DNA of 64,000 nt from Epiperipatus broadwayi (Eukaryota; Onychophora; Udeonychophora; Euonychophora; Peripatidae): NCBI GenBank assembly GCA_028023455.1, contig JAQFVV010012513.1:1189001-1253000 (forward strand). Direction: 5' to 3'. How positions within the stretch are numbered: the first letter of the stretch is position 1; each line of letters opens with the position of its first letter. Shown here piece by piece: positions 12,120 to 24,804 of this stretch. Made by a program: the position numbers and the translations under genes. Below the pieces are notes generated by a model. That model did no database searches. It worked only from the letters and a program-made list of their open reading frames with translations, and was not told where the DNA came from.

Positions 12120-12955
12120 GAAATATATTTTAAGTTAATAGTTTAATAAGATATAAAACTTAAATCATTTTTTTTTCTTTAAGTTTATTACGCTGTTTTT
12201 CTTGAGCGTTAGCTAACAAGCTTGGCCAAGACATGCTTTATGATATCTTGAAAGGTAGTAAAAACACGAGTATATTTAACAATGTCAGTTAGTGCAAGCT
12301 GCCTGTCTTACGAACAAGGTGCTTTTTAAGTGGAAAGGATAATCAATAAATTCTGCAAAATGAAATGTCACAAATTTCTTTCCTCATCCCTTCTTCGTTT
12401 TAAAACTTCAAAGTGATTTTATATTTTTTAAAAATATATATGTATATTTATAAACAAATATCGAAGTAAACACAAATTAGATTTGGAATAAATATGTATG
12501 TATTTTTGTATAAAACGAACCCTTATTACATTAATGATATATGCATATATTCTCTGTCTGAAGTACCATTTCATATCCAAGCAATAAAGTAGCATAGTAG
12601 GCAATAAAACGTGATAGCGGGTGTTAGTTGGCAATTGTTGCCATTCTCTAAGCATAATTTATGCTATCTCTATTTCACAAACGTCATTAGCAAATGATGT
12701 TCAACATTTATCTAATATTTTTATATTAAATATTTTCAGGGAGTTATAATGGTGTAAACAATACAAATTAAGGTATTATACAAACAGAGACAACATTACT
12801 TTTAGGGTTGCTAAGAAACTATCGATTACTAAATGACATTCTAAGTCTAAATAAAATAAGCTTTCTCTAATAACCGATTACAGCTCTTTCATTCTTAGTT
12901 TAAACATATAAAAAGGAGATTCCTCTTTCCTCTCCTATACATGGAGATATTTCAT
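12120..12955. other. A/T-rich sequence without recognisable gene
   Basis: No exon, RNA or element end recognised. The 75-codon minus frame at 12428-12655 has no domain signature. Confidence 0.5.
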
Positions 12956-13131
12956 GTGTGAGATTATTCATTTATAATTATTTAATTAGAAAGCTCTTTA
13001 TTTAGGGGAATGCCAATCAAAGTTAACTGCCCCAGAATATGAGTGAAAGTAAAACTGTTAGGCAGTTAATCTTGATCGTCCTAAGTAAAGAGCTTTCTAA
13101 TAAATTTTAAATTATAAATGGATAATCTCTA
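12956..13131. mobile_element. ~175-bp foldback MITE
   Basis: Almost the whole segment is one palindrome. The left arm GAGATTATTCATTTATAATT...TTAGAAAGCTCTTTATTTAGG...AGTTAACTGCC reappears reverse-complemented as GGCAGTTAAT...CCTAAGTAAAGAGCTTTCTAA...TATAAATGGATAATCTC. Arms are ~70 bp around a short loop that contains GAATATGAGTGAAAGT. No coding capacity. A clear target duplication was not identified. Confidence 0.75.
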
Positions 13132-13286
13132 CACTTAACTTATGAGTGTGCGTAGCAGGGGTGTTAATACAATAATTAATGAAATTGAAAAGAGTGCTAT
13201 GCTTTGATTTCTTACACTTATTTATATTAGATACAGAATGGCATTCAATAAAGGATTGTTCTTTTGAATGCAATAATCTGACAATT

Positions 13287-13370
13287 TCACTTTCACTCAG
13301 TCTGGGGCAGTTAACCTTGTTGGTTACTGTTTAAGTAAAGTGGTTTCTAAGTAAATAATTATAAATGTAT
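13287..13370 (+). mobile_element. Half copy of the 12.96-kb foldback MITE
   Basis: TCACTCAGTCTGGGGCAGTTAACC, spacer, then TTAAGTAAAGTGGTTTCTAA and ATTATAAATG match the right half of the 12956-13131 element in order, at about 80-85% by eye. Only one arm is present, so it is truncated or its partner has decayed. Confidence 0.65.
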
Positions 13371-13729
13371 AATTTTATGCATTCAACATTATCATCTAAA
13401 TATTAAAAATGTTATAATATATATTGAAACCAATTGCAATCATCATCATCGTAAAATCACAAAAGTCAGGAATAGTAAGAAAATACAAAACACACTAGGG
13501 TTGAGATTCCTGGTTGAGAAAATAAAATAAGTGCATCTACTCTAAATTTCCTTTTTACTTTGTCTTGTAATTATTCTAGATTTTAATACAATTACTGTAA
13601 AAGTATTCAATAAGCTAATTTTCCAAGGTTTTAATAATAATAATAATAATTTATATACTTTTACTTTTGCTTTTCTTTAACAACAAAACCTTTACAAATA
13701 TTGTTTCTTATTTCAAAAGTTTAACTAAA

Positions 13730-13945
<216 letters not shown>

Positions 13946-15270
13946 GTATTAAAATGTGGCTCGCAAAAATTAAATAAAAAGATTGAATAATAATTTATCT
14001 CAGGGTTATACTAATGGATGCATAGATATCAAATATGTTTATGCATTCCTGGATACGATAGTGTAAAAGAAGTTATATCTACATTATCTTATCTAATAAT
14101 CTTTCACATTTCATTTAGCATTATTATGGCAATATTTCATAAGATAAAAATTAATAAAAGAACATATAATAACAATAATTAAAATTTTATAATGCATTTA
14201 ATAAAATATTGTCTTCTTCTAAACTAATTCAAACATAGGATCGGTCAAGTGTTTTATTATACTGTGTTATGAGTCAATTGCATTTATACCAATAGAATGC
14301 ATTAATAGTTCATAAAATAATTCTCAATTTAGTATTGGAGAAAAATGGCTATTATAATAATAAAAGTTACATGTTTTATAAACATTCTTAATTGGTTTAT
14401 TTTACCAACCAAACCTCATTTACAAATAATAGAGAAATTTTTTTTTTAAAAACATGCAAGTATAAATCATTGCTCTGCAGATCTATGACATAATTTGCCA
14501 CAATGGACTTGCTTATTTTTGTCTTAAGATTTTTTTCTGGATTCAATTTCAAGCAGGTGCTATTTCATCAACACAAAATGCAATTAATTTGTTAGGATGC
14601 TTTATTATACACTAGATAACAATAAAAATTAATATTAACAAATATGAATAATCTATAAAATATTACTCACAGAATTACATATCTACATAAGGGTAAATCC
14701 ACTTAATTTGAGGAAGTAAGAACCCATAAGCATTCTAAATAGTTGGTAATAACCATTTAAGATAAATCACTACAAACATTTGTACAACCCAATTCTCACT
14801 TAAATTACATTTAATCCCTTTCAGTTTTAGCACTAATCATAATATCAAATAAAATATTACCTTTACCTGAATACCAAGATATCTGAAATAATCTTTATTC
14901 AAATTTTCAAAATATTATAATATGACAATTAAAAAGTAGAAAGTATATTAAATAATCAATTTGATTTATGGAACTATTCATTTCAGTTTAAAATATCCAT
15001 AATAGAACAGTGTAAAAATATGAAATTACATATAATATGATCATGATTCCACGATAATCCATTTTTAAAATTGATGATAATTTGGTAGTTCATTATATCT
15101 CATATTTGTTTGGAGAATCCTTAACCCATTATCCATCCCTTTTGAATATTATTGACATATTGTGCACAAATAATCCTAAATGTAGTTGTTATTGAACACA
15201 CATTTGTAGTTTTGTGTAACAGTTTTAATTCATTTAACAGCTTTTTACTTTATCCAAAAAATTGAAATTA
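13946..15270. other. A/T-rich sequence without recognisable gene
   Basis: No domain-bearing frame, RNA gene or element boundary recognised. Confidence 0.5.
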
Positions 15271-15352
15271 GTCGAGAGGTCAGCGTGACTGCCTTGCACT
15301 AGCAGGCAGTTGCCTGGGTTGCGGGTTCGCGTCCTGGCCGATGCTATGACAC
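15271..15352 (+). mobile_element. SINE copy, 5' end degraded
   Basis: Recognised by GTCGAGAGGTCAGCG (A-box side), CTGCCTTGCA...GCAGTTG, GCGGGTTCGCGTCC (B-box) and GGCCGATGCTATGACAC, then an A-run. The first ~15 bases of the family head are missing or altered and no convincing target duplication is visible. Of the copies here its B-box is closest to the tRNA consensus. Confidence 0.8.
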
Positions 15353-15744
15353 TTAAAAAAAGTGTAAGATTAATTTATTCATTTTTGATTTTTAATCCAT
15401 TAATTTAATAATTATGATTGTATCATTGATAAAGCAAAATTTATTATATATTAGCAAGAACAATCTTTCATTTTTAAATCAAAATTCGTTTCTGCAGTAC
15501 AAAGTTTGTATGAAGCATATTTGATTAGTAAAAATACTATTATTTAAAAATATGTTTCATTTTACAGCTGAAAATTAGATCAAATTCATTTTTTTGATGT
15601 GGACAAATATGCTTTCATGTAGTGAAGAGATCAATTATTTTTATAATCGTTTATAGAATTGGGTTATCAATTAATCTTTTAAATTTTTTAATGTCTTTTT
15701 TTATTAATAGAAAGAATTATTTGTATATTAATGGATAATCTTCT

Positions 15745-16848
<1,104 letters not shown>

Positions 16849-16849
16849 G

Positions 16850-18965
16850 TTTAAAAAAAGGAACTTTATTGGGTCAATAGGTATTTACATTGATCTAGGT
16901 TACAGACACATTTTTATATTCATTGTTCTTTGGCTGGTTTAGTCAGGTTGTCTATCTAATTTGCAGGGTTACAGTTTTCAGAAAAATGGCCACTTGGTTA
17001 TACCACTTTCAGTATTTGTTTCATATAGTTCTTAAGTCTTTTGTTCTAGTTCCATCTCATAATCTTTGTTGGATACATGGATTGTTTTTGTTGGATGAGT
17101 GGATTGTCTTTTACATATTGGTTTAGTCCATTATAGGGCTGATTGTTGCTTTAGTAGCGACCAAGTGGCTGCATATATATCTGGATTTGCTATTATGTTG
17201 CCTCTAATTCTTAATTGTGCTAGCTTGCTATGGAACATGGAAGGATGCCATCTTGTTTTATTGCCCATTATAAATGTATATCATGTGCACCAGACTGCAT
17301 AAAGTATAAAGGTTCCTGCCTTTATTCTTGGGTTTGATTTTCCTTGATATGCACTGATAATGTTTTTTTATTGAAGTATTAGGCTGCATGTATGTGTTAC
17401 ACATTATTTTTCCGATCTCTTCTAATGCTGTGTATTGATAGATTTGGTGTTGCTGTGTTTTTCCTGCATGGTGGAAAGTCCACAGAATGGGTTAATGGTG
17501 ATATACATTCTCTTGTGATAGAGGAAGTATGTTGTTGGCATGGCCTAAAGTTTGACTTTGATGATAAAGTCAAACAACTTGGGCTTCAATGATCATCCTT
17601 TAAAATTATGGATTATCTTTTTGTTATTTATTTCTAGCATTGGGGTGGGTCATTATTGAGCTGCTCTTGGTGCTTGAGGATATAAATCTTCCAATAAGGG
17701 TATTTGCTTATATATTGTTTGGGTATTTGGTTGATTGTTCTGTGTTGGTAAATGATTGATGATAGGTATAAATGTTGTGGGGGTGGTTTGTCTGTTGGTG
17801 TGATTTGAAGTAGTCACTTTAGTTGTGGAAACTGTTTTAATGTTGCACTTAACAAACTTTTGTATATAAAAGATGTTTATATCATGGGGACCAAGTCCAT
17901 TATTCGCAAGCCATTCTGCACCATACGAGTTTGTTGCAGATGGACTGATTTTGTATTTACATGCCTTAGAGAAGGCTATGATAGGCAGATATTATATAAT
18001 TTTGGTGATGATGAGTTGTTTTATCAGTTGCACTTGTGAGTATATTGAAAGGTATGTTTTTGATAAGAAGTCAGTAATTTGCTGAGCTTCAACTTTTCAT
18101 TTGTCTTGTGTATGACATCTCATTCCAGTATCCTCCAGGTGAAATATGAAGCCAAGAAAAGCACTATGCATTTGTATGTGGTTTACTGGTAAATAGTGAC
18201 CAGGTGGTGCATTTGCTTGCGTTAAATTTCAATTTGAGTGTATTTGTGTTGTCTTGTAGAATTTTTTGTAAGTTGGGTGTTTTTTTGAGAGTAGGACAGT
18301 TATATCATCCATGTATTCAATCCATGTGATGCATTGTTGAGTGTTTTATATTGGGATACCCATGAATGCTCAGTGGATCTTTTGTAAGAGGTGGTTGAGG
18401 TATAGTATGAATAGTAGTGAACTGAGTGAGAATCCTTGTGAAGTGGACTGTGTGGGGATGAATGATGGTGACTTTCTGCCATTGAGTGTTATGTGGATTT
18501 CATGGCATAAGAGTAGATTTAATAATAAATATAGTTGAGTTTTTGGTATTGTGATATTTGTGAGAATGTCAGTAAGTATATGGATATCGATTGAGTCAAA
18601 GGCTCCTTCGATGTCAAGTTGAACTGCTATTTGTATATTTTTTCTTCCCTTGCATTGAGTTTAGGATTAGTGCTGCTTGGATTATTGATGAGTTTTTTTT
18701 TGTGAATTGCATATTGAAAATTAGCAGCATTATGTGCAGTTTTATTTTTTCTTTGATGATTTTTTTGATGATTTTGATTGGCAGTGTTCCCATGGATATT
18801 AGGCAAAGGTCATTTAAAGGGAGTATGGATTTTGGTTTTTGTGGAAAGGCACTATTGCAATTGGGTAAATTCCTTTCATGGGTTGAATTTTCTGTGATAA
18901 ATAATTTGCTAGGTCAGAAAAATCACAAAGATATTGAGCTGTAAATTGACTGAGATTTATTAAGA
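16850..18965 (-). mobile_element. LINE B: degraded non-LTR retrotransposon (YMDD type)
   Basis: On the minus strand, broken by stops and frameshifts, are the reverse transcriptase landmarks in order. First is an N-terminal stretch ending QFTKKNSSIIQAAL. Then come QLDIEGAFDSIDIHIL (motif A, near 18600), TSQGFSLSSLLFILYLNHL (PQG-type motif) and WIEYMDDITVLL with YMDD encoded at 18305-18316. Far downstream, near 17.2 kb, is the C-terminal pair RWHPSMF and IYAATWSLLK, which recurs in the 58.1-58.6 kb fragment. The strand asymmetry (G/T-rich on plus) sets the block apart from its neighbours. Small plus-strand open frames inside it (for example 17392-17592 and 18591-18944) are shadows. The 3' end joins the (ATT)n tract. 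Confidence 0.82.
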
Positions 18966-18989
18966 CAAACGGAGGCATACTAGGGCTTC

Positions 18990-19085
18990 CTGGATGCTGA
19001 TGAAGATGATGATGAAGATGATAATAATAATAATAACAATAACAACAATAATTTAATTAATTAATTTAATTTAATTAATTTAACT
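18990..19085. repeat. (GATGAA)/(TAA)/(TTAA) simple-repeat block
   Basis: GATGAAGATGATGATGAAGATG passes into TAA, then AAC, then TTAA repeats. It lies between the 5' edge of LINE B and the 3' end of LINE C; on the minus strand it is probably the tail of LINE C. Confidence 0.75.
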
Positions 19086-21340
19086 TATTAAACATATAAT
19101 GTCCTTGTGATAACAAAAATCATGCATGGAGCTTAACAAAAATATACATGTGCAAATAAAATATAAAACATTAATAAATAGAAATAAAAAGTTTTTCATT
19201 ATCATCAATTATAATCAAATCTATAATGAATTTTCTCAAAGTTTTTCTTGATAGGTCATTAACATTAAATCCAATGTTTCTTATAAAAATATTATAAAAT
19301 TTTGGACCAAGGTAACATTTTTGATAAATACAATAAGTTTTAAGGTATATTGATTCAAATAATAAATCAAAATCACTTGATATTGTTACCATTATTGATG
19401 AAGAATCATTTTTATTCTTTCCCTTGTATTCAACATAATAACTCAAAATATTTACTATAAATAATTGATTAATAGTTAAAATTCCAGCATATTTATATAA
19501 TGCAAATCTTGACAAATCCAAAGGTTTAAACAAAATAGTTCTTAGTGTAAAATTTTGAAGTGTTTGCAGAGACTTCAAATAATATGCTGCAGTGCCACCC
19601 CACAATGTTATACCACAACAAAGTCTGCTTAAATAAATTTGTTTATATATACTTAACAGGGCAGATTTATACAACCAATCCCTTGTCTATAAAAAAGAAA
19701 ATTAAGTTTTCTTAATTTCATTTGAAACCAAAAAATATGCTTATCCCAATGTAAATTCATCCAGAACCAAGCCAAGGTAAGATACTTTTATAGTCCTCAT
19801 AATTTTCTGGTAATTTTCTGAAAAGAGCTTTGGTTCACATAAGGTAATTCACTTTAACAAGACTTTTACTGGAATATTTTTCAGAGAGTATACAATATAA
19901 TTACACTTATTAATATTCAACAGTACTCTATTGTTGTTCATCCAATGTGCAATTTTAAATAAATCTTCATTCACAAGTTTCTCTAGTAAACTATATGAAA
20001 CTGCTGAAGTAACCAAAGCAGCAGCATCCACAAAACAAAAAATGTTAAAATTAAGAGAAAGACCAAGAAAATTTTAATATAAACAGTAAATAACAAAGGT
20101 CCTAGGACTGAACCTGAGAAACTCCATATTTGATTATTTCAGAATCACTCAAAAACCTATTAATTTTAACAAATTGGCTTCTATTGCTTAAATAAGATTG
20201 AAACCATTCAAGCATAGTACTCCTTATGCCACAATAGTGTAATTTAATTATTAATATATCATGTGGAACACAGTCAAATGCTTTCCACAAATCTAAATAA
20301 ATGCCTAAAGTTTTGTAGCCTTTCTCAAAAGCTTCAGTGATAGCTGAAACATGTTCATATAAAACCAGTTCTGTAGATCTTTCTGGCAAAAACTCAAATT
20401 GGTTATTTGAAAATAAATTATATTTTTGGAAAAAAAACAACAACAATTCTGTTCATTATACATATTTCCAGAATTTGTGATAATGATAAAATATAAATTG
20501 GTCTGTAGTTTTCCAAACATTTCCTATCTCCACTCTTAAATATAGTTGTGACAACAGTAGATTTTAAATATTCTGGAAAAACACCCAAATCAATAGAAAA
20601 ATTAAATAAAATTGGTAAAAGAATGGAAATATTTTCAATTAATATTTTTATAGAAATACCATCCAAACCAACACATTTCTTATATCTCATTTTATAAAGA
20701 GAATCCAAAATTTCAAATTCTTCAAACTCTTTAAAAACAAAAGAATTCATAGTAAATTTCTCATATTCAAAAACATGAGAACTGCAGTTATTTTCAAAAC
20801 TATTCATTAATAATTCCACACTATGTACAAAATGTTGATTGAAATGATCAGCTATTAGTTTTGAATTATTTAAAACATAAATAAATATTTCATTAATCTT
20901 TATTCTAGAAATTTGCAAAAATTCTTCCCTAAAAATAAATTTCTTGTCAAGCGTTGGTGACCGAGTGGTCAGCACAGCTGCCTTATAAGCAGTTGTCCTG
21001 TGTTTGCAGGTTCACTTCCCGGCCGATGCTTTGACACATGAAAATAAAAAAATTCTTAACAACAGTCAAAAAGTTGCTTAATTTAATTGATTTTAAAGAA
21101 TTAATTTGATTAGAATAGAAAAACAATTTAGCTTTAGCTATATCTTTCTTTATTTCTTTATTAAGAACCTTTAGCTGAATTTTAAATTCTTCCTTAGAAG
21201 GATACCTCTTCAAAAGCTTGTACAATTTATTCTTTCTGTTAATTTTTGATATTAACTCATATGTAATCCAATTATTTCTTTTTAAATCTTTCTTTTTTAT
21301 ATATTTTATAGAACAACAATGATGTATAAACTCTTTCATT
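19086..21340 (-). mobile_element. LINE C: non-LTR retrotransposon, split by a SINE
   Basis: Minus-strand pieces run in protein order. The endonuclease-RT linker (NNWITYELISKINRKNKLY and IAKAKLFFYSNQI) is at 21340-21045. After the SINE comes the RT N-terminus (KKCVGLDGISIKILI, then TTIFKSGDRKCLENYRPIYI) at 20940-20420. Then come YLDLWKAFDCVPHDILIIKL (motif A, near 20285) and MLEWFQSYLSNRSQF. The catalytic box reads CFVDAAALV where FADD.A.LV is expected, so the second Asp is lost (near 20010). After that come NKCNYIVYS, an NLHWDKHI-like block, and the C-terminal CCGITLWGG and LKSLQTLQNFTLR at 19.55-19.67 kb. Several frameshifts separate these pieces and the copy is dead. Motifs fit the Jockey/CR1/L2-like LINEs. 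The apparent ORF ends at 20975 and 20983 are artefacts of the SINE. Confidence 0.9.
20946..21040 (+). mobile_element. SINE nested inside LINE C
   Basis: The best-preserved SINE head in the window. GTCAAGCGTTGGTGACCGAG carries the A-box region and CAGGTTCACTTCCC the B-box. AGCGTTG pairs with CGATGCT as a 7-bp acceptor stem with wobbles. The body ends TTTGACACATG, then an A-rich tail. It interrupts the LINE C frame between the NFLTVVKNFF and KFIFREEFLQ segments, on the opposite strand. The flanks AAATAAATTTCTT and AAATAAAAAAATTCTT look like an imperfect, aged target duplication. The SINE is therefore younger than LINE C. Confidence 0.88.
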
Positions 21341-21429
21341 TTTCCAACAAAGAATGCAAATGTGCAATTTATCTATTCATCTCAAAAATTAGATTCTATC
21401 CATATTTAGTAATTAAGGAATGCAATAAT

Positions 21430-24060
21430 GATGATGATGATAATGATAATAATAATAGTAATAATGGGCGTAATATATATATATTATATTTTATACATTT
21501 TTTTCTCCATCAATTTAAAAACATGTACTCTGAAATATTAACCCTAAGCATAAATTCTGAAATAAATATGAAGATATTTAAAATGAAATTCAAAAAGTAG
21601 CACATTAATTTGTGACATAAATCATGAAGGTAATTTAGAATGGAAAAAACATTTTTGAATCTCTTGTCAATTCATAACTTCATTTAATTAATAAAAGAAA
21701 GTGATATATTCACAGATTAGAAGTACATGCTAAAATTATTTTCATACTGCAGATGCCAATCAGTACTCAACTTATATTTACAAAATTACTTTTATATAGA
21801 TAACCTGAGACATTATTTCAAAATGTTTCATAAATTTTAATAATCAAATTTTATAAAACTAACTAATACAAACTATAACAAATAAAAATATTGTACAGGG
21901 TCCCTAAAGAACAAGGATACAAAAAAAAAAATATTTAGTGAATTTTGGCATATCGAACTAATGTTATCAGAATTTTTTTTTTTTATCAATTTCATATTAT
22001 TAAATTTTTATAATTTAAATTACATTTAACATATTATTTTCCTCTCATAACTACTGTGCCAGATGGTTTCGCCGAATGAAATATACTTACACATATATAT
22101 GTTTTGCTGTTTTCATACTTCTTCACAATACATTTATAATCTTATAAATGTTACGTGAATGAACCGGCATGTTCGAGCAAAATGGGAGATATTATTGATA
22201 GATTTAACTATCAACAATGGCCCACCTCGGCTGCTAGATTCAAACCCCTACTATCCAAACACTTTATTTGATTTGGAGTAAACTCCGGGCGCCAGCTATC
22301 TATTCAGAAGAATAAACAACGTATTTGGTTAGTAGGCTCATAATCCAGCGCTCAAAATGACCCCAAAACTAGCCCAATCTAATTTTAATCAGTAATACAA
22401 TATAGAAAAAGAATTGATAAAAAGAATTGACCGACGAATAAAGTTTAATTTAAAAGACAATTTATTAACTAACATTTACTAATTATAAAATTTTTTATAA
22501 ATCTATAAATAACACACACATTTTAAGTTAACATACTATGATATATTTTATGAAGGAGCAAAAATAATCTTTGACATTTAAATTATCTAACATTCACAAA
22601 CACGCACATCAATAGTTCATTTTATGCATGCTTATAGAGTTTATATAATATGAATCTTGAATTTTTACAAATTACAGCGGTGGCTACTACATATAAATGA
22701 GAATAATAAAATGTTTTACCTAGGATTTTTGGAACGTGGATATTGGTTGTTGTTAGCTGCTTCTGACGGAGTATATCTAATAAAGGATATCTAACCGGTT
22801 AGATTTGACATTTCTTGAGGAAATTTAATGCTAATCTGTTGGTTTTATTCTTGGAGACAGTGGAATATTGACGGAGGATTTCTGAGCTGTTAAGTAGACA
22901 TTATTTCACGGGCAGGTCTTGCTGATCTTGTTGGACTAAGGGCTGAAAGAAGAGCGTATATTTCCATAAGATGCTCAGCACTGCATTTCTGTTTCTGGAT
23001 ACATAATTTAAGCAAGACTGACACTGAAAACTAGGCTGAAACTGAACTCCGATAAAAATCTGACTATTTATATATGCAAATTGTTTTCGTTTTAATATCC
23101 TCCGGCAATAGATGCAATAGGTGTTGTCGAAATTCCTTTAGTAATTATTCCTATGACAACGTGTTTTTGAAGATTGTTTAATTAGTAGTAGCCATTTCAA
23201 AACGTGTTGTTTTATATCCTTAATTAGTAGCCCACCACTGTGTTTTTTAAATATATTTCATTTCAATATTTATTTTCATGTGTTTTTCAATATGATTTTA
23301 ACACACATTTATTATATTTCTTATTAACAAGCTTACATTTATTTACATTCGCACGCACATATATATTTTACCATTCTAAAATCAAAAATAGTTTTAAGAT
23401 TATTTTTTTCTTTAATTTAAATAAAGAGATTTATATATTTTTTTTAAACCTTTTAATTTGTATTTCAAATAATAATAATAAACACTTTACTTCCTTTTTA
23501 TAAAACCTTTAGTTTAACTTTTCTAACCAAGACTTCCCTCCCCCCTTTTAATGAATCAATTTTAACTTTTATTTCAAACTAATGATAGAACGCTATCTGA
23601 CTCGTACTTTTTTCGAAAACAACTGCATTTTGTTTTATAAAGAAACTTTAGATTTTTTTTATAACTTATTTTTTTTTAGATAAATTATGTGCCAATTTCA
23701 ATATTGGTACACAACCAAATAATTTTTTTAAGCTGAGTAAGTAACATAGCTATTTATAAGCCTATAATAATTAAACTATTGCATAAGGACTCTTATTAAG
23801 TGTCCCAATGTGTCATTTTGAACCATTAGAGTGATGCGCAATCAGAACAAAATTGAATTGTAAAAATTGTCAAAAAAGAAGAAAGAAGTAATAATTGAAT
23901 GGTTCACAAAAAGTTTGAAATCAGAAAAAGACAGTATGAGAATCCAAGGACCTTACACTCCAAATATAAATCTCTATTACTGCATTAACTTATTCCCTTT
24001 TACGACCAACTAAAACGCTCAAGAATTTTCAAATTATAAGCATCCGGTTTAAGCTTAATA
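21430..24060. other. Non-repetitive block, CpG-richer at 22.04-23.1 kb
   Basis: From about 22040 to 23100 the sequence is less A/T-dominated and has more CpG (AACGTGG, GACGGAG, CCGGGCG, CACGGG) than its surroundings, with no recognisable element. A short (ATG/ATA) repeat lies at 21420-21465. No open frame longer than about 90 codons has a recognisable domain. The block could be single-copy host sequence such as a regulatory region or untranslated exon, but nothing proves it. Confidence 0.4.
22789..22804. promoter_or_regulatory. 16-bp perfect palindrome centred on AACCGGTT
   Basis: ATCTAACCGGTTAGAT is a perfect palindrome inside the CpG-richer block. AACCGGTT is the known consensus of Grainyhead/CP2-family transcription factors, which are conserved across animals. 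One 8-bp match can occur by chance; functional use is inference. Confidence 0.35.
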
Positions 24061-24468
24061 AACAGAGCAAAACTCTCCATACAGTATTGCCACCTGTGCT
24101 AAACAGAGTAATCAATGGATGCTAGAAGGCTTGTGCATAAAATCCCTATCCAATGCCTACTCATCCAATATCCCCAGACTAGTTTCTGGCTTGTGGCCTT
24201 CATCAGTAAGGAGCTTTGGATCTGAGAGCACTGCATCTAGATCTTAGGATCTAATGCAACCCTCCAGCAACCACCTTTTATCTCTACTTAACTACAAAAC
24301 TATGAGAATGAAATTGAAAACACAAAAAATATTTTCAATCTAAGCTCAATAGCTTATATAGTCATATGGGTCTGAACTCAGTTCAGCACCCATACATTTT
24401 GGTGTCTTTAGCTCTTTTACAACCATAGCCACCACTATCCTATTAGGCAGGATTGGTGTTAAACCATT
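24061..24468. mobile_element. Palindromic repeat family P, copy 2a (left arm and spacer)
   Basis: Carries the left arm (CAAAACTCTCCATACAGTAT, then AATCAATGGATG), the core (ACTAGTTTCTGGCTTGTGG, GATCTGAGAGCACTGCATC) and the outer spacer (GCACCCATACATTTTGGTGT) also seen in copy 5. It is the reverse complement of 24557-24766 over roughly 200 bases, so copies 2a and 2b can fold together. Confidence 0.8.
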
Positions 24469-24804
24469 AAGCATCACATGATCACATTTCCTATACTAGC
24501 ACATTAATTGTTGATAAACAGAGCAAAACTCTCCATACAGTATTGCCACCTGTGCTGTAGGGTTGCATTAGATCCTAAGATCTAGATGCAGTGCTCTCAG
24601 ATCCAAAGCTCCTCACTGACGAAGGCCACAAGCCAGAAACTAGTCTGGGGATATTGGATGAGTGTGGATAGGGATTTTATGCACAAGCCTTCTGGCATCC
24701 ATTGATTACTCTGTTTAGCACAGGTGGCAATACTGTATGGAGAGTTTTGTTCTGTTTATCAACAATTAATGTGCTAGTATAGGAAATGTGATCATGTGAT
24801 GTTT
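24469..24804. mobile_element. Palindromic repeat family P, copy 2b (complete short form)
   Basis: The outer ~86 bases (24470-24556 and 24718-24803) are nearly perfect inverted repeats. They start AGCATCACATGATCAC and end GTGATCATGTGATGTT, with TTGTTGATAAACAGAGC and CTCCATACAGTATTGCCACC in the arms. The middle ~160 bases are the right-hand core of longer copies (GACGAAGGCCACAAGCCAG, ACTAGTCTGGGGATATTGG). No open frame. TTAAG-like bases flank both ends, but a target duplication is not certain. Confidence 0.85.

Noticed and set aside
17392-18944. Several plus-strand frames of 60-117 codons
   Set aside because: Shadows of minus-strand LINE B, which carries DIEGAFD and YMDD motifs.
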